Assembly (NCBI RefSeq): GCF_014196625.1
Contig: NZ_JACIDZ010000006.1
Span: forward strand, 124,001 to 188,000
Origin: Martelella radicis
GTDB taxonomy: Bacteria > Pseudomonadota > Alphaproteobacteria > Rhizobiales > Rhizobiaceae
DNA: 64,000 bases
Direction of reading: 5' to 3'
Below are positions 17,457-28,783 of this stretch, one piece after another (the first letter of the stretch is position 1; each line of letters starts with the position of its first letter). A model generated the notes under the pieces. The model did no database searches. It worked only from the letters and a program-made list of their open reading frames with translations, and was not told the DNA's origin. The position numbers and the translations under genes are program-made.

Positions 17457-18176
17457 ATGGAACAGCTTGGGTTGGAAGCAGCACACGCCGATGTCGGCCT
17501 TCTGGCGCTCTTCATGCAGGCCGGACTGATCGTCAAACTGGTCATGATCGGCCTGATCGCCGCCTCGGTCTGGACGTGGGCGATCGTGATCGAGAAGATC
17601 ATCGCCTACAACAAGGAACGCCGCGCCTATAACCAGTTCGAGGATGCCTTCTGGTCCGGCACCTCGCTGGAAAAACTCTATTCGAATCTTTCCGAGCGCA
17701 AGACGTCCGGCATGTCGGCGGTTTTCGTGGCTGCCATGCGCGAGTGGAAAAAATCCTTCGAGCGCGGCGCGCGTGCCCCCGTCGGCCTGCAGATGCGCGT
17801 GGAAAAGGCGATGGATGTCGCCATCCAGCGCGAATCGGAAAAGCTGGAGGCCCGCCTCGGCTTCCTCGCCAGCACCGGTTCGGCAGCGCCCTTTATCGGT
17901 CTCTTCGGCACCGTTGTCGGCATCATGACCTCCTTCCAGGCGATCGCCGGTTCGAAATCGACCAATCTCGCCGTCGTCGCCCCCGGCATTGCCGAGGCGC
18001 TTCTGGCAACCGCCATCGGCCTCGTTGCCGCCATTCCCGCCGTTGTCGCCTACAACAAGTTCTCCGCTGATTCCGGAAAGCTGGTGGGCCGCATGGAAGG
18101 CTTTGCCGACGAGTTCGCCGCGATCCTGTCGCGTCAGATCGACGAGAAACTCCAGTCGCGCCCGGCCGCGGAATAA
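17457..18176 (+). CDS. tolQ: Tol-Pal system proton channel subunit TolQ
   Basis: Inner-membrane protein (239 residues) that with TolR forms the proton-driven motor of Tol-Pal, needed for outer-membrane constriction during division. One N-terminal membrane helix at about 20-43 (GLIVKLVMIGLIAASVWTWA) is followed by a cytoplasmic loop and two C-terminal helices. The latter carry GSAAPFIGLFGTVVGIM and LLATAIGLVAAIPAVVAYN, the MotA/TolQ/ExbB core. The frame reaches back to 17307, but ATG at 17457 gives the family start. The site before it (AAGGAC) is only fair. tolR follows after 18 bases. Confidence 0.96.
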   Translation: MEQLGLEAAHADVGLLALFMQAGLIVKLVMIGLIAASVWTWAIVIEKIIAYNKERRAYNQFEDAFWSGTSLEKLYSNLSERKTSGMSAVFVAAMREWKKSFERGARAPVGLQMRVEKAMDVAIQRESEKLEARLGFLASTGSAAPFIGLFGTVVGIMTSFQAIAGSKSTNLAVVAPGIAEALLATAIGLVAAIPAVVAYNKFSADSGKLVGRMEGFADEFAAILSRQIDEKLQSRPAAE

Positions 18177-18194
18177 TCCGAGGGAGATAGCGAT

Positions 18195-18647
18195 ATGGGA
18201 ATGACCGCAGGAACAAGTGCCTCGGGCGGCAGCCGCCGGGGACGAAGACGCGCCCGGCGCGGCCCCGTCAGCGAAATCAACGTGACGCCGCTCGTCGACG
18301 TCATGCTCGTGCTTTTGATCATCTTCATGGTCGCCGCGCCGATGATGACCGTCGGCGTGCCGATCGACCTGCCGGAAACGCAGGCGCAGGCGCTCAATTC
18401 CGATACCCAGCCGATCACGATTTCGGTCAATCCGGAAGGCCAGATCTATCTTCAGGAAACCGAGATCGGTATCGACGAGGTCGTGCCGAAGCTCGAGGCG
18501 ATCGCGACGACCGGCTATTCCGAGCGCATCTATGTGCGTGGCGACGCCAATGCCGATTACGGCACGGTGATGCGGGTGATGGCCCGGATTTCGGCGGCGG
18601 GTTTCAAGAATATCGGCCTGGTGACCCTGCAGGAACAGGATAGCTGA
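18195..18647 (+). CDS. tolR: Tol-Pal system protein TolR
   Basis: Partner of TolQ in the proton channel. A 150-residue single-span protein: a basic cytoplasmic start, then SEINVTPLVDVMLVLLIIF, the ExbD/TolR membrane helix with the proton-carrying aspartate (VDVML), and a periplasmic domain ending in TLQEQDS. The first 25 residues are an unusually Arg/Gly-rich stretch (GSRRGRRRARRGP) longer than in enterobacterial TolR but common in rhizobia. It lies nine bases before tolA, all in one operon. Confidence 0.96.
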   Translation: MGMTAGTSASGGSRRGRRRARRGPVSEINVTPLVDVMLVLLIIFMVAAPMMTVGVPIDLPETQAQALNSDTQPITISVNPEGQIYLQETEIGIDEVVPKLEAIATTGYSERIYVRGDANADYGTVMRVMARISAAGFKNIGLVTLQEQDS

Positions 18648-18656
18648 TTTTCCGCC

Positions 18657-19808
18657 ATGACGCGCAGCATCGCCATTTCTTTTGTTCTGCACTGTCTGGT
18701 CATCGGCTGGGCAGTGTTTCTGCTCGGCTCGCCGCCGTCCATGGAAGTGGCGGATGTCGATGCCCTGCCGGTGACGCTGATCCCGGTTCAGGACATCACC
18801 CAGGTGCAGGAAGGCGATCAGGATGCGGAGCTAGCCGAGATCGCAGCACCCGTCCCGACGCGGCGTCAGGACCAGGTGGCGGATGCGCAGAATGTCGGCG
18901 AAAACGAGATCGACCTGAACAGGGCGGAACAGGCGACGCCTGACAATGTGGAGCAGGAGCAGGCGGCGCTGCCGACGCCTTCCGCCGCCGAAACGCCGGA
19001 GCCTGCGCCGCAGCAGGACGTCGCGGAGGCCCCGCCGCCTGTGCCCGAACCCGCACAGCGTCCCGAGCCCACACCAGAGCCGGCGCCCACGCCTGAACCC
19101 GAGCCTGCACCTGCGCCCGAGCCGACCCCGGCGCCAGAACCTGCGCCCGAGCCGGAAGCCGTTGAAACGCCCGAGCCAGCACCCGCGCCAACGCCGGAGC
19201 CGGCCGAGGCCAGTGCGCCCGAACCGGAGCCCGCTCCGCCAGCCGAGCCGGCTGAGCCTGAACTGGCTTTCCCGGATCAGGCGCCCCTGCCGACGCGCCG
19301 TCCCGCGCAGCCGGCGCTGCGCGAGACCCGCACGGCGCAAGCCCCGCAAACCGACAGCCAGACGACGGCTTCCACGGAAACCGACGACTTCAATGTCGAC
19401 GACATCGCCGCGCTCCTGAACCGGACCGAGGCGACCGGCGGCGGCGCGCGGCGCACGGAAACGCCGGCGGCCCTCGGCACGCAGCGCCCCAGCAATTCCG
19501 CGCAGCTTTCCCAGAGCGAACTCGACGCGCTGCGCGGCCAGATCCAGCGCAACTGGTCGATCCTTGCCGGGCTTGACGGCGCGGAAGGCGTGCGCATACG
19601 CATACACATGAAGCTTGATCCATCCGGTGCGATTGTCGGAACGCCCGAGGTGACGGCAACCGGCGGCAGCGAGAGCGCGCGGCGGATTCTCGCCGGCGGC
19701 GCGCGGCGCGCGGTGCTGAAATCCTCGCCCTTCGTCCAACTTCCGCCGGAAAAATATGACGCCTGGAGCGAGGTTATCGTGAACTTTGACCCGAGCCAGA
19801 TGCTTTAA
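18657..19808 (+). CDS. tolA: Cell envelope protein TolA (TonB-like, Pro/Glu-rich)
   Basis: The 383-residue linker that spans the periplasm from TolQR to Pal. N-terminal membrane anchor at about residues 4-21, then an acidic segment, then a long extended region (about 95-215) built of Pro-Glu-Pro-Ala type repeats (PEPAPTPEPEPAP and variants). A C-terminal TolA/TonB-type domain follows, with QLSQSELDALRGQIQRNW and VRIRIHMKLDPSGAI. In place of the helical Ala/Lys-rich domain II of E. coli TolA this protein uses a stiff proline-rich rod, as is usual in rhizobia. Naming rests on operon position plus the C-terminal domain. Confidence 0.9.
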   Translation: MTRSIAISFVLHCLVIGWAVFLLGSPPSMEVADVDALPVTLIPVQDITQVQEGDQDAELAEIAAPVPTRRQDQVADAQNVGENEIDLNRAEQATPDNVEQEQAALPTPSAAETPEPAPQQDVAEAPPPVPEPAQRPEPTPEPAPTPEPEPAPAPEPTPAPEPAPEPEAVETPEPAPAPTPEPAEASAPEPEPAPPAEPAEPELAFPDQAPLPTRRPAQPALRETRTAQAPQTDSQTTASTETDDFNVDDIAALLNRTEATGGGARRTETPAALGTQRPSNSAQLSQSELDALRGQIQRNWSILAGLDGAEGVRIRIHMKLDPSGAIVGTPEVTATGGSESARRILAGGARRAVLKSSPFVQLPPEKYDAWSEVIVNFDPSQML

Positions 19809-19887
19809 CGGATAACCGGAGGAAAGCGGAGGGCGCCAGCCCGCCGCATCAGACCGTCGCACTCAACGCTGAAAGGCCTGACCTGTC

Positions 19888-21195
19888 ATGCTCAAACGCT
19901 GTCTCGTATTTCTTTCTGTCGCCTGGGCCGGCCTCGGCCTCGCTTTCGTGGCACCGGCCTATGCGCTGGTCGAGATCGACATCTCGCGCGGCAATGTCCA
20001 GCCGCTGCCGATCGCGATCACCGATTTCATTTCCGATGACGGGCTGGGCGCTGATATTTCCGGCGTGATCGCCGCCGATCTGCAGCGCTCCGGCCTGTTC
20101 AAGCCGATCGACCGCTCGGCCTTCATCCAGCAGATCAACGACCCCGACCAGACGCCGCGCTTCCAGGACTGGCAGTTGATCAACGCCGAGGCGCTGGTTG
20201 TCGGCCGCGTCACTCGCGAGGCGGACGGCCGTTTGCGTTCGGAGTTCCGGCTGTGGGATACCTATGCCGGCCAGCAGATCATCGGCCAGCAATTCTATAC
20301 CCAGCCCGACAACTGGCGGCGCGTCGCCCACATCATCGCCGATTCGATCTATCAGGCGCTGACGGGTGAACAGGGCTATTTCGACAGCCGTATCGTTTAT
20401 GTTTCCGAAAGCGGACCGAAAACCGACCGCAAGCGGCAGCTCGCGATCATGGATCAGGACGGCTACAATGTGCGCATGCTGACCGACGGCCAGTACATGG
20501 TGCTCACGCCGCGCTTCTCGCCCAACCGGCAGGAAGTCACCTACATGTCCTATGAGAACGACCAGCCGCGCGTCTATCTGCTGCAGCTTGAAACCGGCCA
20601 GCGCGAGGTCGTCGGCAATTTCCCCGGCATGACGTTCGCGCCGCGCTTTTCGCCGGACGGCCAGCGCATCATCATGAGCCTCCAGCAGGACGGCAATGCC
20701 AATATCTACACGATGGATCTGAGGACCCGTGCGACCACGCGCCTGACGAGCACGGCCGCGATCGATACCTCGCCGTCCTATGCGCCCGATGGTAACCAGA
20801 TCGTGTTCGAGAGCGATCGCGGCGGTCGCCAGCAGCTTTACGTGATGAATGCCGATGGTTCGAACCAGCACCGCATCTCATTCGGCGACGGCAGCTATTC
20901 GACGCCGGTCTGGTCGCCGCGCGGTGACCTCATCGCCTTTACCAAGCAATCCGGGGGCAAGTTCTCGATCGGCGTGATGAAGCCGGACGGCAGCGGCGAG
21001 CGCATCCTGACCACCGGCTTTCACAATGAAGGTCCGACCTGGGCGCCGAATGGCCGCGTGCTGATGTTCTTCCGGCAGAATGCCGGGGAGGGCGGTCCGC
21101 ACCTTTATTCCATCGACCTGACAGGCTATAATGAACAGCGGATTTCGACGCCTGATTTCGCCTCCGATCCGGCCTGGTCGCCGCTTCTCGAATAG
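19888..21195 (+). CDS. tolB: Tol-Pal system periplasmic protein TolB
   Basis: Periplasmic beta-propeller of 435 residues that docks to Pal and links it to TolA. Signal peptide at about 1-27 (ends AYALVEI). The N-terminal domain (30-170) contains [21 protein letters not shown]. It is followed by PD40 blades, visible as repeated RFSPNRQ, RFSPDGQ, SYAPDGN, VWSPRGD and TWAPNGR motifs. The C terminus ends with [13 protein letters not shown], typical. The gap to tolA is 79 bases, with a weak ribosome site (AAAGGC) before the ATG. Confidence 0.97.
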   Translation: MLKRCLVFLSVAWAGLGLAFVAPAYALVEIDISRGNVQPLPIAITDFISDDGLGADISGVIAADLQRSGLFKPIDRSAFIQQINDPDQTPRFQDWQLINAEALVVGRVTREADGRLRSEFRLWDTYAGQQIIGQQFYTQPDNWRRVAHIIADSIYQALTGEQGYFDSRIVYVSESGPKTDRKRQLAIMDQDGYNVRMLTDGQYMVLTPRFSPNRQEVTYMSYENDQPRVYLLQLETGQREVVGNFPGMTFAPRFSPDGQRIIMSLQQDGNANIYTMDLRTRATTRLTSTAAIDTSPSYAPDGNQIVFESDRGGRQQLYVMNADGSNQHRISFGDGSYSTPVWSPRGDLIAFTKQSGGKFSIGVMKPDGSGERILTTGFHNEGPTWAPNGRVLMFFRQNAGEGGPHLYSIDLTGYNEQRISTPDFASDPAWSPLLE

Positions 21196-21222
21196 CGGCG
21201 CTTGAGGGTTTCCGACTTCGCA

Positions 21223-21262
21223 TTTACCCTTTGTTAACGATATTCGTTGAGGGGGGATTAAC
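21223..21262 (+). promoter_or_regulatory. Two tandem CtrA-like sites upstream of pal
   Basis: Two boxes with exact CtrA spacing lie in the 209-base tolB-pal gap. TTTA-N7-TTAAC is at 21223-21238 and TTGA-N7-TTAAC at 21247-21262, each one base off the consensus TTAA-N7-TTAAC and 24 bases apart (same face after about two turns). With the single site upstream of tolQ this makes three near-matches in this cluster. Motif evidence only. Confidence 0.45.
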
Positions 21263-21404
21263 GGCGATTTGCTAGGTCATTTCGTCAAAGCCGGCAGGTG
21301 CGCATGATGCAATCAGCGCACGGCCGTCACGGTAGAAAAATCGCGTATCTGAGCCGACCCGATGATGTCGGACACTTGATTGGAACGCTTGAAGGAGAGC
21401 GGTA

Positions 21405-21950
21405 ATGAGCCGAGCCATGCTTGGAGTTGAAGGCCTTTCCAGGAAAAGGACGATGAGGCCTGCTATTGTCGCGCTGTGCGCGGTCATGGCGCTTGGCCTT
21501 GCCGGCTGCGCATCCAAGCAGGATGGCAATCTGCCGGGCACCGGCCAGGGCATGGCGGGCGCCAATGCGGGCGTCGCTTCCGCCGGAAGCGTTCAGGATT
21601 TTGACCTCAATGTCGGCGACACGGTCTATTTCGAGACCGATTCGGCTGCGATCACGCCGATCGCCGCCCAGACGCTCGACAAGCAGGCGCAGTGGCTGCA
21701 GCGCTACACCAGCTATGCCATCCGCATTGAGGGCCATGCCGATGAACGCGGCACGCGCGAATATAACCTGGCGCTCGGCGCCCGCCGCGCCACGGCCACC
21801 AAGAACTATCTCGTCTCGCGCGGCATCCCGGCCAACCGGATCTCGACGATTTCCTACGGCAAGGAACGCCCCGTCGCCGTCTGCGACAACATTTCCTGCT
21901 GGTCGCAGAACCGCCGCACGGTGACCGTGCTCAAGGGCGCGGGAAGCTGA
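21405..21950 (+). CDS. pal: Peptidoglycan-associated lipoprotein Pal
   Basis: Outer-membrane lipoprotein of 181 residues that anchors the outer membrane to peptidoglycan and is the end point of the Tol machine. Lipoprotein signal ends in GLAGC (lipid-modified cysteine near residue 36). The OmpA-like domain follows, with VYFETDSAAI and the peptidoglycan-binding GHADERGTREYNLALGARRA segment. ATG at 21405 follows GAAGGAGAG, so the long N-terminal leader is retained. A separate promoter from tolB is likely, given the gap with CtrA-like boxes. A strong terminator follows. Confidence 0.97.
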   Translation: MSRAMLGVEGLSRKRTMRPAIVALCAVMALGLAGCASKQDGNLPGTGQGMAGANAGVASAGSVQDFDLNVGDTVYFETDSAAITPIAAQTLDKQAQWLQRYTSYAIRIEGHADERGTREYNLALGARRATATKNYLVSRGIPANRISTISYGKERPVAVCDNISCWSQNRRTVTVLKGAGS

Positions 21951-21969
21951 TCGGGACTGATCGATGAAG

Positions 21970-21997
21970 AAAAAACCGGCCTCGAGCCGGTTTTTTT
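21970..21997 (+). terminator. Rho-independent terminator after pal
   Basis: A GC-rich stem, AAAACCGGC paired with GCCGGTTTT, flanked by A and seven T residues, starts about 20 bases after the pal stop. It should end tol-pal transcription before cpoB. Confidence 0.9.
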
Positions 21998-22110
21998 GTG
22001 TCCGCAGTGCATGAAAATGCGTTTTGATCTAAATATGGCCGAAAACGGCATGTCGGTGAACATGCAGGTCTGTTTTACTGGTTTCAGGGACAGTTTTTGG
22101 GAAAGGGATC

Positions 22111-22929
22111 ATGAGAAAAGCAATTTTGTGTCTGCTTGCAGGCTCCGCCGTCCTCGGCATGCAGGCAAGCGCCTCGGCAGCCGGCCTGTCGCTGTTTCCG
22201 ACAACCGGCGGCGGACAAGGTCAGGTGGTTCAGGTTCAGGCAACCGACCCCGCCATGCGGATCATGCAGCTTGAGGAGCAGGTCCGGAACCTCAACGGCC
22301 AGGTCGAGGATTTGAGCTTCCAGCTTCTGCAAATGGAGGAACGGATCCGCAAGTTGCAGGAGGACATGGAGTTCCGCCTGCAGGACCTGGAAAGCGGCAT
22401 GGCCGCGCCGCCTTCATCGGGCAGCGGGCCGGACAATGAAACGGCGTCGATCGACAACCCGCCGCCCATGCCCGACAGCGCCATGAATGACGCCACCATG
22501 CCCGGCGACGTCTCGCCCGACCTGCCGGAAGGCGCGGAAGGCGGCGGCGATGACGCCGCCTTCTACAATGTCGCCTACAACCTCATCCTTTCCGGCGACT
22601 ACCAGCAGGCCGAGGATGCTTTCGGCGAATTCGTGCTGAGCTATCCGAACAGTCCGCTTATTCCCGATGCGAGCTTCTGGCTCGGCGAATCGATGCTGGC
22701 GCAACAGAAATACAACGAGGCCGCCAAGACCTTCCTGAACGCCTACAAGGCCTATGGCACCTCCGACAAGGCCCCGGAAATGCTGCTGAAGCTCGGTCAG
22801 TCGCTGGCCGGCATGGACAACAAGGATGCCGCCTGCGCCACCTTCGCCGAAGTGCCCACGCGTTATCCGGACGCCGCCCGGGCGGTTCTCGACAAGGCAA
22901 GCGCGGAACTGACGGCCAACGGATGCTGA
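22111..22929 (+). CDS. cpoB: Tol-Pal coordinator protein CpoB/YbgF
   Basis: Periplasmic protein of 272 residues that coordinates Tol-Pal with PBP1B in E. coli. Signal peptide at about 1-24; coiled-coil segment at about 45-100 (MRIMQLEEQVRNLNGQVEDL and the helix after it), acidic Pro/Ser linker to about 145, then TPR-type repeats (AAFYNVAYNLILSGDYQQAED, DASFWLGESMLAQQKYNEA). The family name is YbgF/CpoB. Its stop overlaps the tilS start by seven bases, so the two are coupled. Confidence 0.94.
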   Translation: MRKAILCLLAGSAVLGMQASASAAGLSLFPTTGGGQGQVVQVQATDPAMRIMQLEEQVRNLNGQVEDLSFQLLQMEERIRKLQEDMEFRLQDLESGMAAPPSSGSGPDNETASIDNPPPMPDSAMNDATMPGDVSPDLPEGAEGGGDDAAFYNVAYNLILSGDYQQAEDAFGEFVLSYPNSPLIPDASFWLGESMLAQQKYNEAAKTFLNAYKAYGTSDKAPEMLLKLGQSLAGMDNKDAACATFAEVPTRYPDAARAVLDKASAELTANGC

Positions 22930-24245
22930 CGCCGGCCCCGGCCGCCGTTTCCTCCGATGCCCGCGCGGTCGAGACCGCTTCACGGCAATTCCTGCTTTCG
23001 CTCAAGAAAGATTGCCATCTCCTCGTTGCCGTTTCCGGCGGCGGCGATTCGATCGGCCTGCTGACGGCGCTGGATGAGATGCGTCTTGCTTCGGGCCGAG
23101 ACGACGTCAGGCTGTCGGCGGCAACCGTTGACCACGGCCTGCGCCCGGCGGCAGCCGAGGAGGCGGCATGGGTCGCGACGTTCTGCGCGCGGCGCGGCAT
23201 TGCTCACCGGACACTGCGATGGGAGGGGGAGAAGCCGGGCTCGGGACTGATGGCCGCGGCCCGTAACGCCCGTTATCGACTGCTCTGCGACGAGGCAGGG
23301 CGCATCGGCGCTGATGCCATTGTGCTTGCCCATACGATGGAGGATCAGGCCGAGACCCTCGCCATGCGCCGTGCGCGCAACGGAACCGCGCTCGCAAGCG
23401 GCATGGCCGGGCGGACGCTGATCGCGGCGACGAGCTGGGCCGTGCGCCCGTTCTTGCGCATCCGGCGTGAGGCGATCCGGGATTTCCTTGAAGCGCGCGG
23501 TCTCGCCTGGATTGATGATCCGAGCAATGACGACACCCGTTTCGAGCGCGTGCGCATGCGCCAAATGGTGCGCAACCGCGTCGAGGCGCTGGCCGACGAG
23601 GCGGAAGATGCCGCGCGGGCGCGAGTAGCCCTGTCGCTCGGAGCCGCAGCGCTTTTTGCCGAGGCTGTTACGCTTCATGACGGCCTAGTCGCCGAGATCG
23701 ATGCGGGGCGGCTTGCCGATGATCACGCTCCGGCGCGCTATCTTCTCAATGTGCTGGTGTCCGCGCTTGGCGGGCTCGCCTATGGTCCGGGCGGCGCGGC
23801 GCTCGACCGGGTGTCGGCGCTGTGTTCCGCGCCCCATGGCGCGCGCATGACGACCGGGCGCTGCCTGTTCGAGAAGCATCGGCATTCGCTCTTCATCCTG
23901 CGTGAAGCGCGTGAACTGTCGGAAGCCGAGGTCGCGCCAGGAGATAGCGCGGTCTGGGATGGACGTTTTCGAATCGAAAACCGCGCGTGCGAACCGCTGC
24001 ACATCCGCCCTGCCGGCGCTGGTGCGGAGAGCTTATGCGATGCCGCCGGCCTGCCGCGTCGTCTTGCGCGGCTTGCAGGCGCGGTCCGTCCCGTCCTGCC
24101 TGCGGTCGCTGACATTTCCGCCGCTCCGTTCCTGGCGCCGTTCGACCGGTTCCTGCCGGGTTTCGATCTGGCGCTGGCCAATACTCTGGCGGAGGCTTTC
24201 GCGCGCCCGGCCTATCCTGATCCGGCTTCGGCCTATTTGCGTTGA
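22923..24245 (+). CDS. tilS: tRNA(Ile)-lysidine synthetase
   Basis: Modifies C34 of tRNA-Ile(CAU) to lysidine, which changes both decoding and charging; normally essential. The 440-residue protein has the PP-loop motif VSGGGDSIGLL near residue 37, the VDHGLRPAAAEEA segment, and LAHTMEDQAETLAMR with a WIDDPSNDD motif typical of TilS. The motif reads SGGGDS where most relatives have SGGxDS, which is acceptable. It overlaps cpoB and precedes ftsH by 110 bases, the usual alphaproteobacterial order. Confidence 0.95.
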   Translation: MLTPAPAAVSSDARAVETASRQFLLSLKKDCHLLVAVSGGGDSIGLLTALDEMRLASGRDDVRLSAATVDHGLRPAAAEEAAWVATFCARRGIAHRTLRWEGEKPGSGLMAAARNARYRLLCDEAGRIGADAIVLAHTMEDQAETLAMRRARNGTALASGMAGRTLIAATSWAVRPFLRIRREAIRDFLEARGLAWIDDPSNDDTRFERVRMRQMVRNRVEALADEAEDAARARVALSLGAAALFAEAVTLHDGLVAEIDAGRLADDHAPARYLLNVLVSALGGLAYGPGGAALDRVSALCSAPHGARMTTGRCLFEKHRHSLFILREARELSEAEVAPGDSAVWDGRFRIENRACEPLHIRPAGAGAESLCDAAGLPRRLARLAGAVRPVLPAVADISAAPFLAPFDRFLPGFDLALANTLAEAFARPAYPDPASAYLR

Positions 24246-24272
24246 GAAAATGAATCTTGGGACGGGCTTGTC

Positions 24273-24301
24273 TTGGCAAGACATGGCACCGACCCTATGT
24301 T
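24273..24301 (+). promoter_or_regulatory. Candidate sigma-70-type promoter of ftsH
   Basis: TTGGCA, 17 bases, TATGTT: a fair match to the housekeeping promoter with ideal spacing, ending about 54 bases before the ftsH start. Inferred from the motif only. Confidence 0.4.
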
Positions 24302-24355
24302 AGGCGTAATTCAGCGGCATTCTGACGTGCCGGAAATATGATTTCGGGGAGTTTA

Positions 24356-26302
<1,947 letters not shown>

Positions 26303-26310
26303 TAGGAAGA

Positions 26311-26338
26311 ACCGCCGGCGCCGACCGGCGGTTTTTTT
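26311..26338 (+). terminator. Rho-independent terminator after ftsH
   Basis: Stem ACCGCCGG/CCGGCGGT with a 6-base loop and a run of seven T residues, ten bases after the ftsH stop. glmM, 180 bases further, therefore likely has its own promoter. Confidence 0.9.
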
Positions 26339-26519
26339 GTCTCGACGATCCCCCGGCCGTCCTTCTGAAACTCTGCGACACGCGCTCCGGTAACGTCGTG
26401 TTAGCGTTGTTGACGTTATTTTAGGTGCCTTGACGACGAATTTCTGCCAAGAGATCGATCTAGATAGGCTGGCAGGATGATGACGGTTGCCCAGGGCGGC
26501 GGCCCAGACGAGGAACGAC

Positions 26520-27878
<1,359 letters not shown>

Positions 27879-28101
27879 GATTTTCCAAAAGGTCGGACGT
27901 CTCACGACCTGATCGCGGGCACGCGACTGGCGCGTAGCGTCACGGTCTTGTGCATCGCCGGAAGCGGCAGCGCGCTCAGGCACATTCCCTTCGGCTTGTC
28001 TTGCTGGTTCGGCTGCGGCCGGACCAATCTGGCCATATTCCTATTGCATCATCGCCCTGCGTTGCGGCGCTTTTGGGTTTTTAAGGCAGGAGGACTGGCA
28101 G

Positions 28102-28554
28102 ATGTCTGCAGCAGCTTTGATCGTGGTGACCATTCTCGGCTGCGATGACAGCCTGACCCGGTGCCAGTATATCGATACCTCGCCGGATACCTATGAAAGC
28201 GTCGCTCTTTGCGACGAGGCGCTGGAGCGGGATCTCAGCCATTACAAATATTCCGAATATGCGAGCGTCATCGGGGTTTGCCGCTCCGAGGATGAGCCGA
28301 TTGAAGCCGCGCTCGGCGGCATGGCCGTGGCGGGGATACCCGAGGATCAGAAAAAGCTCGTCGCCGAAACGCAGCCCGGGGATCGGGACCATTTGCCGCA
28401 GCATGGAAACAGACTGCTGATCCTGGCTGACGGCGCCCTGGGCAAGGCCGTCTCCGTTCTGCCCGACAAGGCGCAGGTCCGGGCCGTGCTTGTCGCGCCC
28501 GTCGACGCCGTGAAGGACGGCTATGCCTGGGCTGTGGGCCGGCTCGGCCTATAG
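28102..28554 (+). CDS. Hypothetical protein, four-cysteine, likely exported
   Basis: A 150-residue protein I do not recognise. The start is a short hydrophobic segment (SAAALIVVTILG), then CDDSLTRCQYI and later cysteines at about 37 and 60, giving four cysteines that could form two disulfides outside the cytoplasm. The second half is a compact Leu/Val/Asp domain (RLLILADGALGKAVSVLPDK). A strong ribosome site (GGAGG) precedes the ATG. It stands alone between glmM (223-base gap with no gene seen) and the hydrolase gene. It looks like an ordinary resident gene by base composition. Confidence 0.7.
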   Translation: MSAAALIVVTILGCDDSLTRCQYIDTSPDTYESVALCDEALERDLSHYKYSEYASVIGVCRSEDEPIEAALGGMAVAGIPEDQKKLVAETQPGDRDHLPQHGNRLLILADGALGKAVSVLPDKAQVRAVLVAPVDAVKDGYAWAVGRLGL

Positions 28555-28654
28555 CGCCAGAGGGTCGCTGTCGCCTCCTTGTTCGCAAGTCGATTGCGGC
28601 CCGCCGGCTGCATCCGCCGCCCAGACCAAAATTGGGACTACCTCTTCTGGTTCG

Positions 28655-28683
28655 TTGACGCGGAAAAGATTGTCAAACTATTG
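28655..28683 (+). promoter_or_regulatory. Candidate promoter of the C-N hydrolase gene
   Basis: TTGACG, 17 bases, CTATTG: good match to the rhizobial CTTGAC-N17-CTATAT promoter at the first box and spacing, fair at the second. It is about 100 bases before the start at 28784. The rest of the 229-base gap shows nothing else. Confidence 0.45.
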
Positions 28684-28783
28684 ATTTCACTGATCCGGGA
28701 GGTTTCAGGCGCGTCGTCTTCAAACGCTTCGCCTTGGTAAGGCGGGACCAATCGGATCGCCTCAATTGCAAGGATGAAGTTTC

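Noticed and set aside
19041-19260. Repeated sequence inside tolA looking like a tandem repeat or CRISPR-like array
   Set aside because: The repeats encode Pro-Glu-Pro-Ala units of the TolA rod, are in frame and imperfect, and have no unique spacers.
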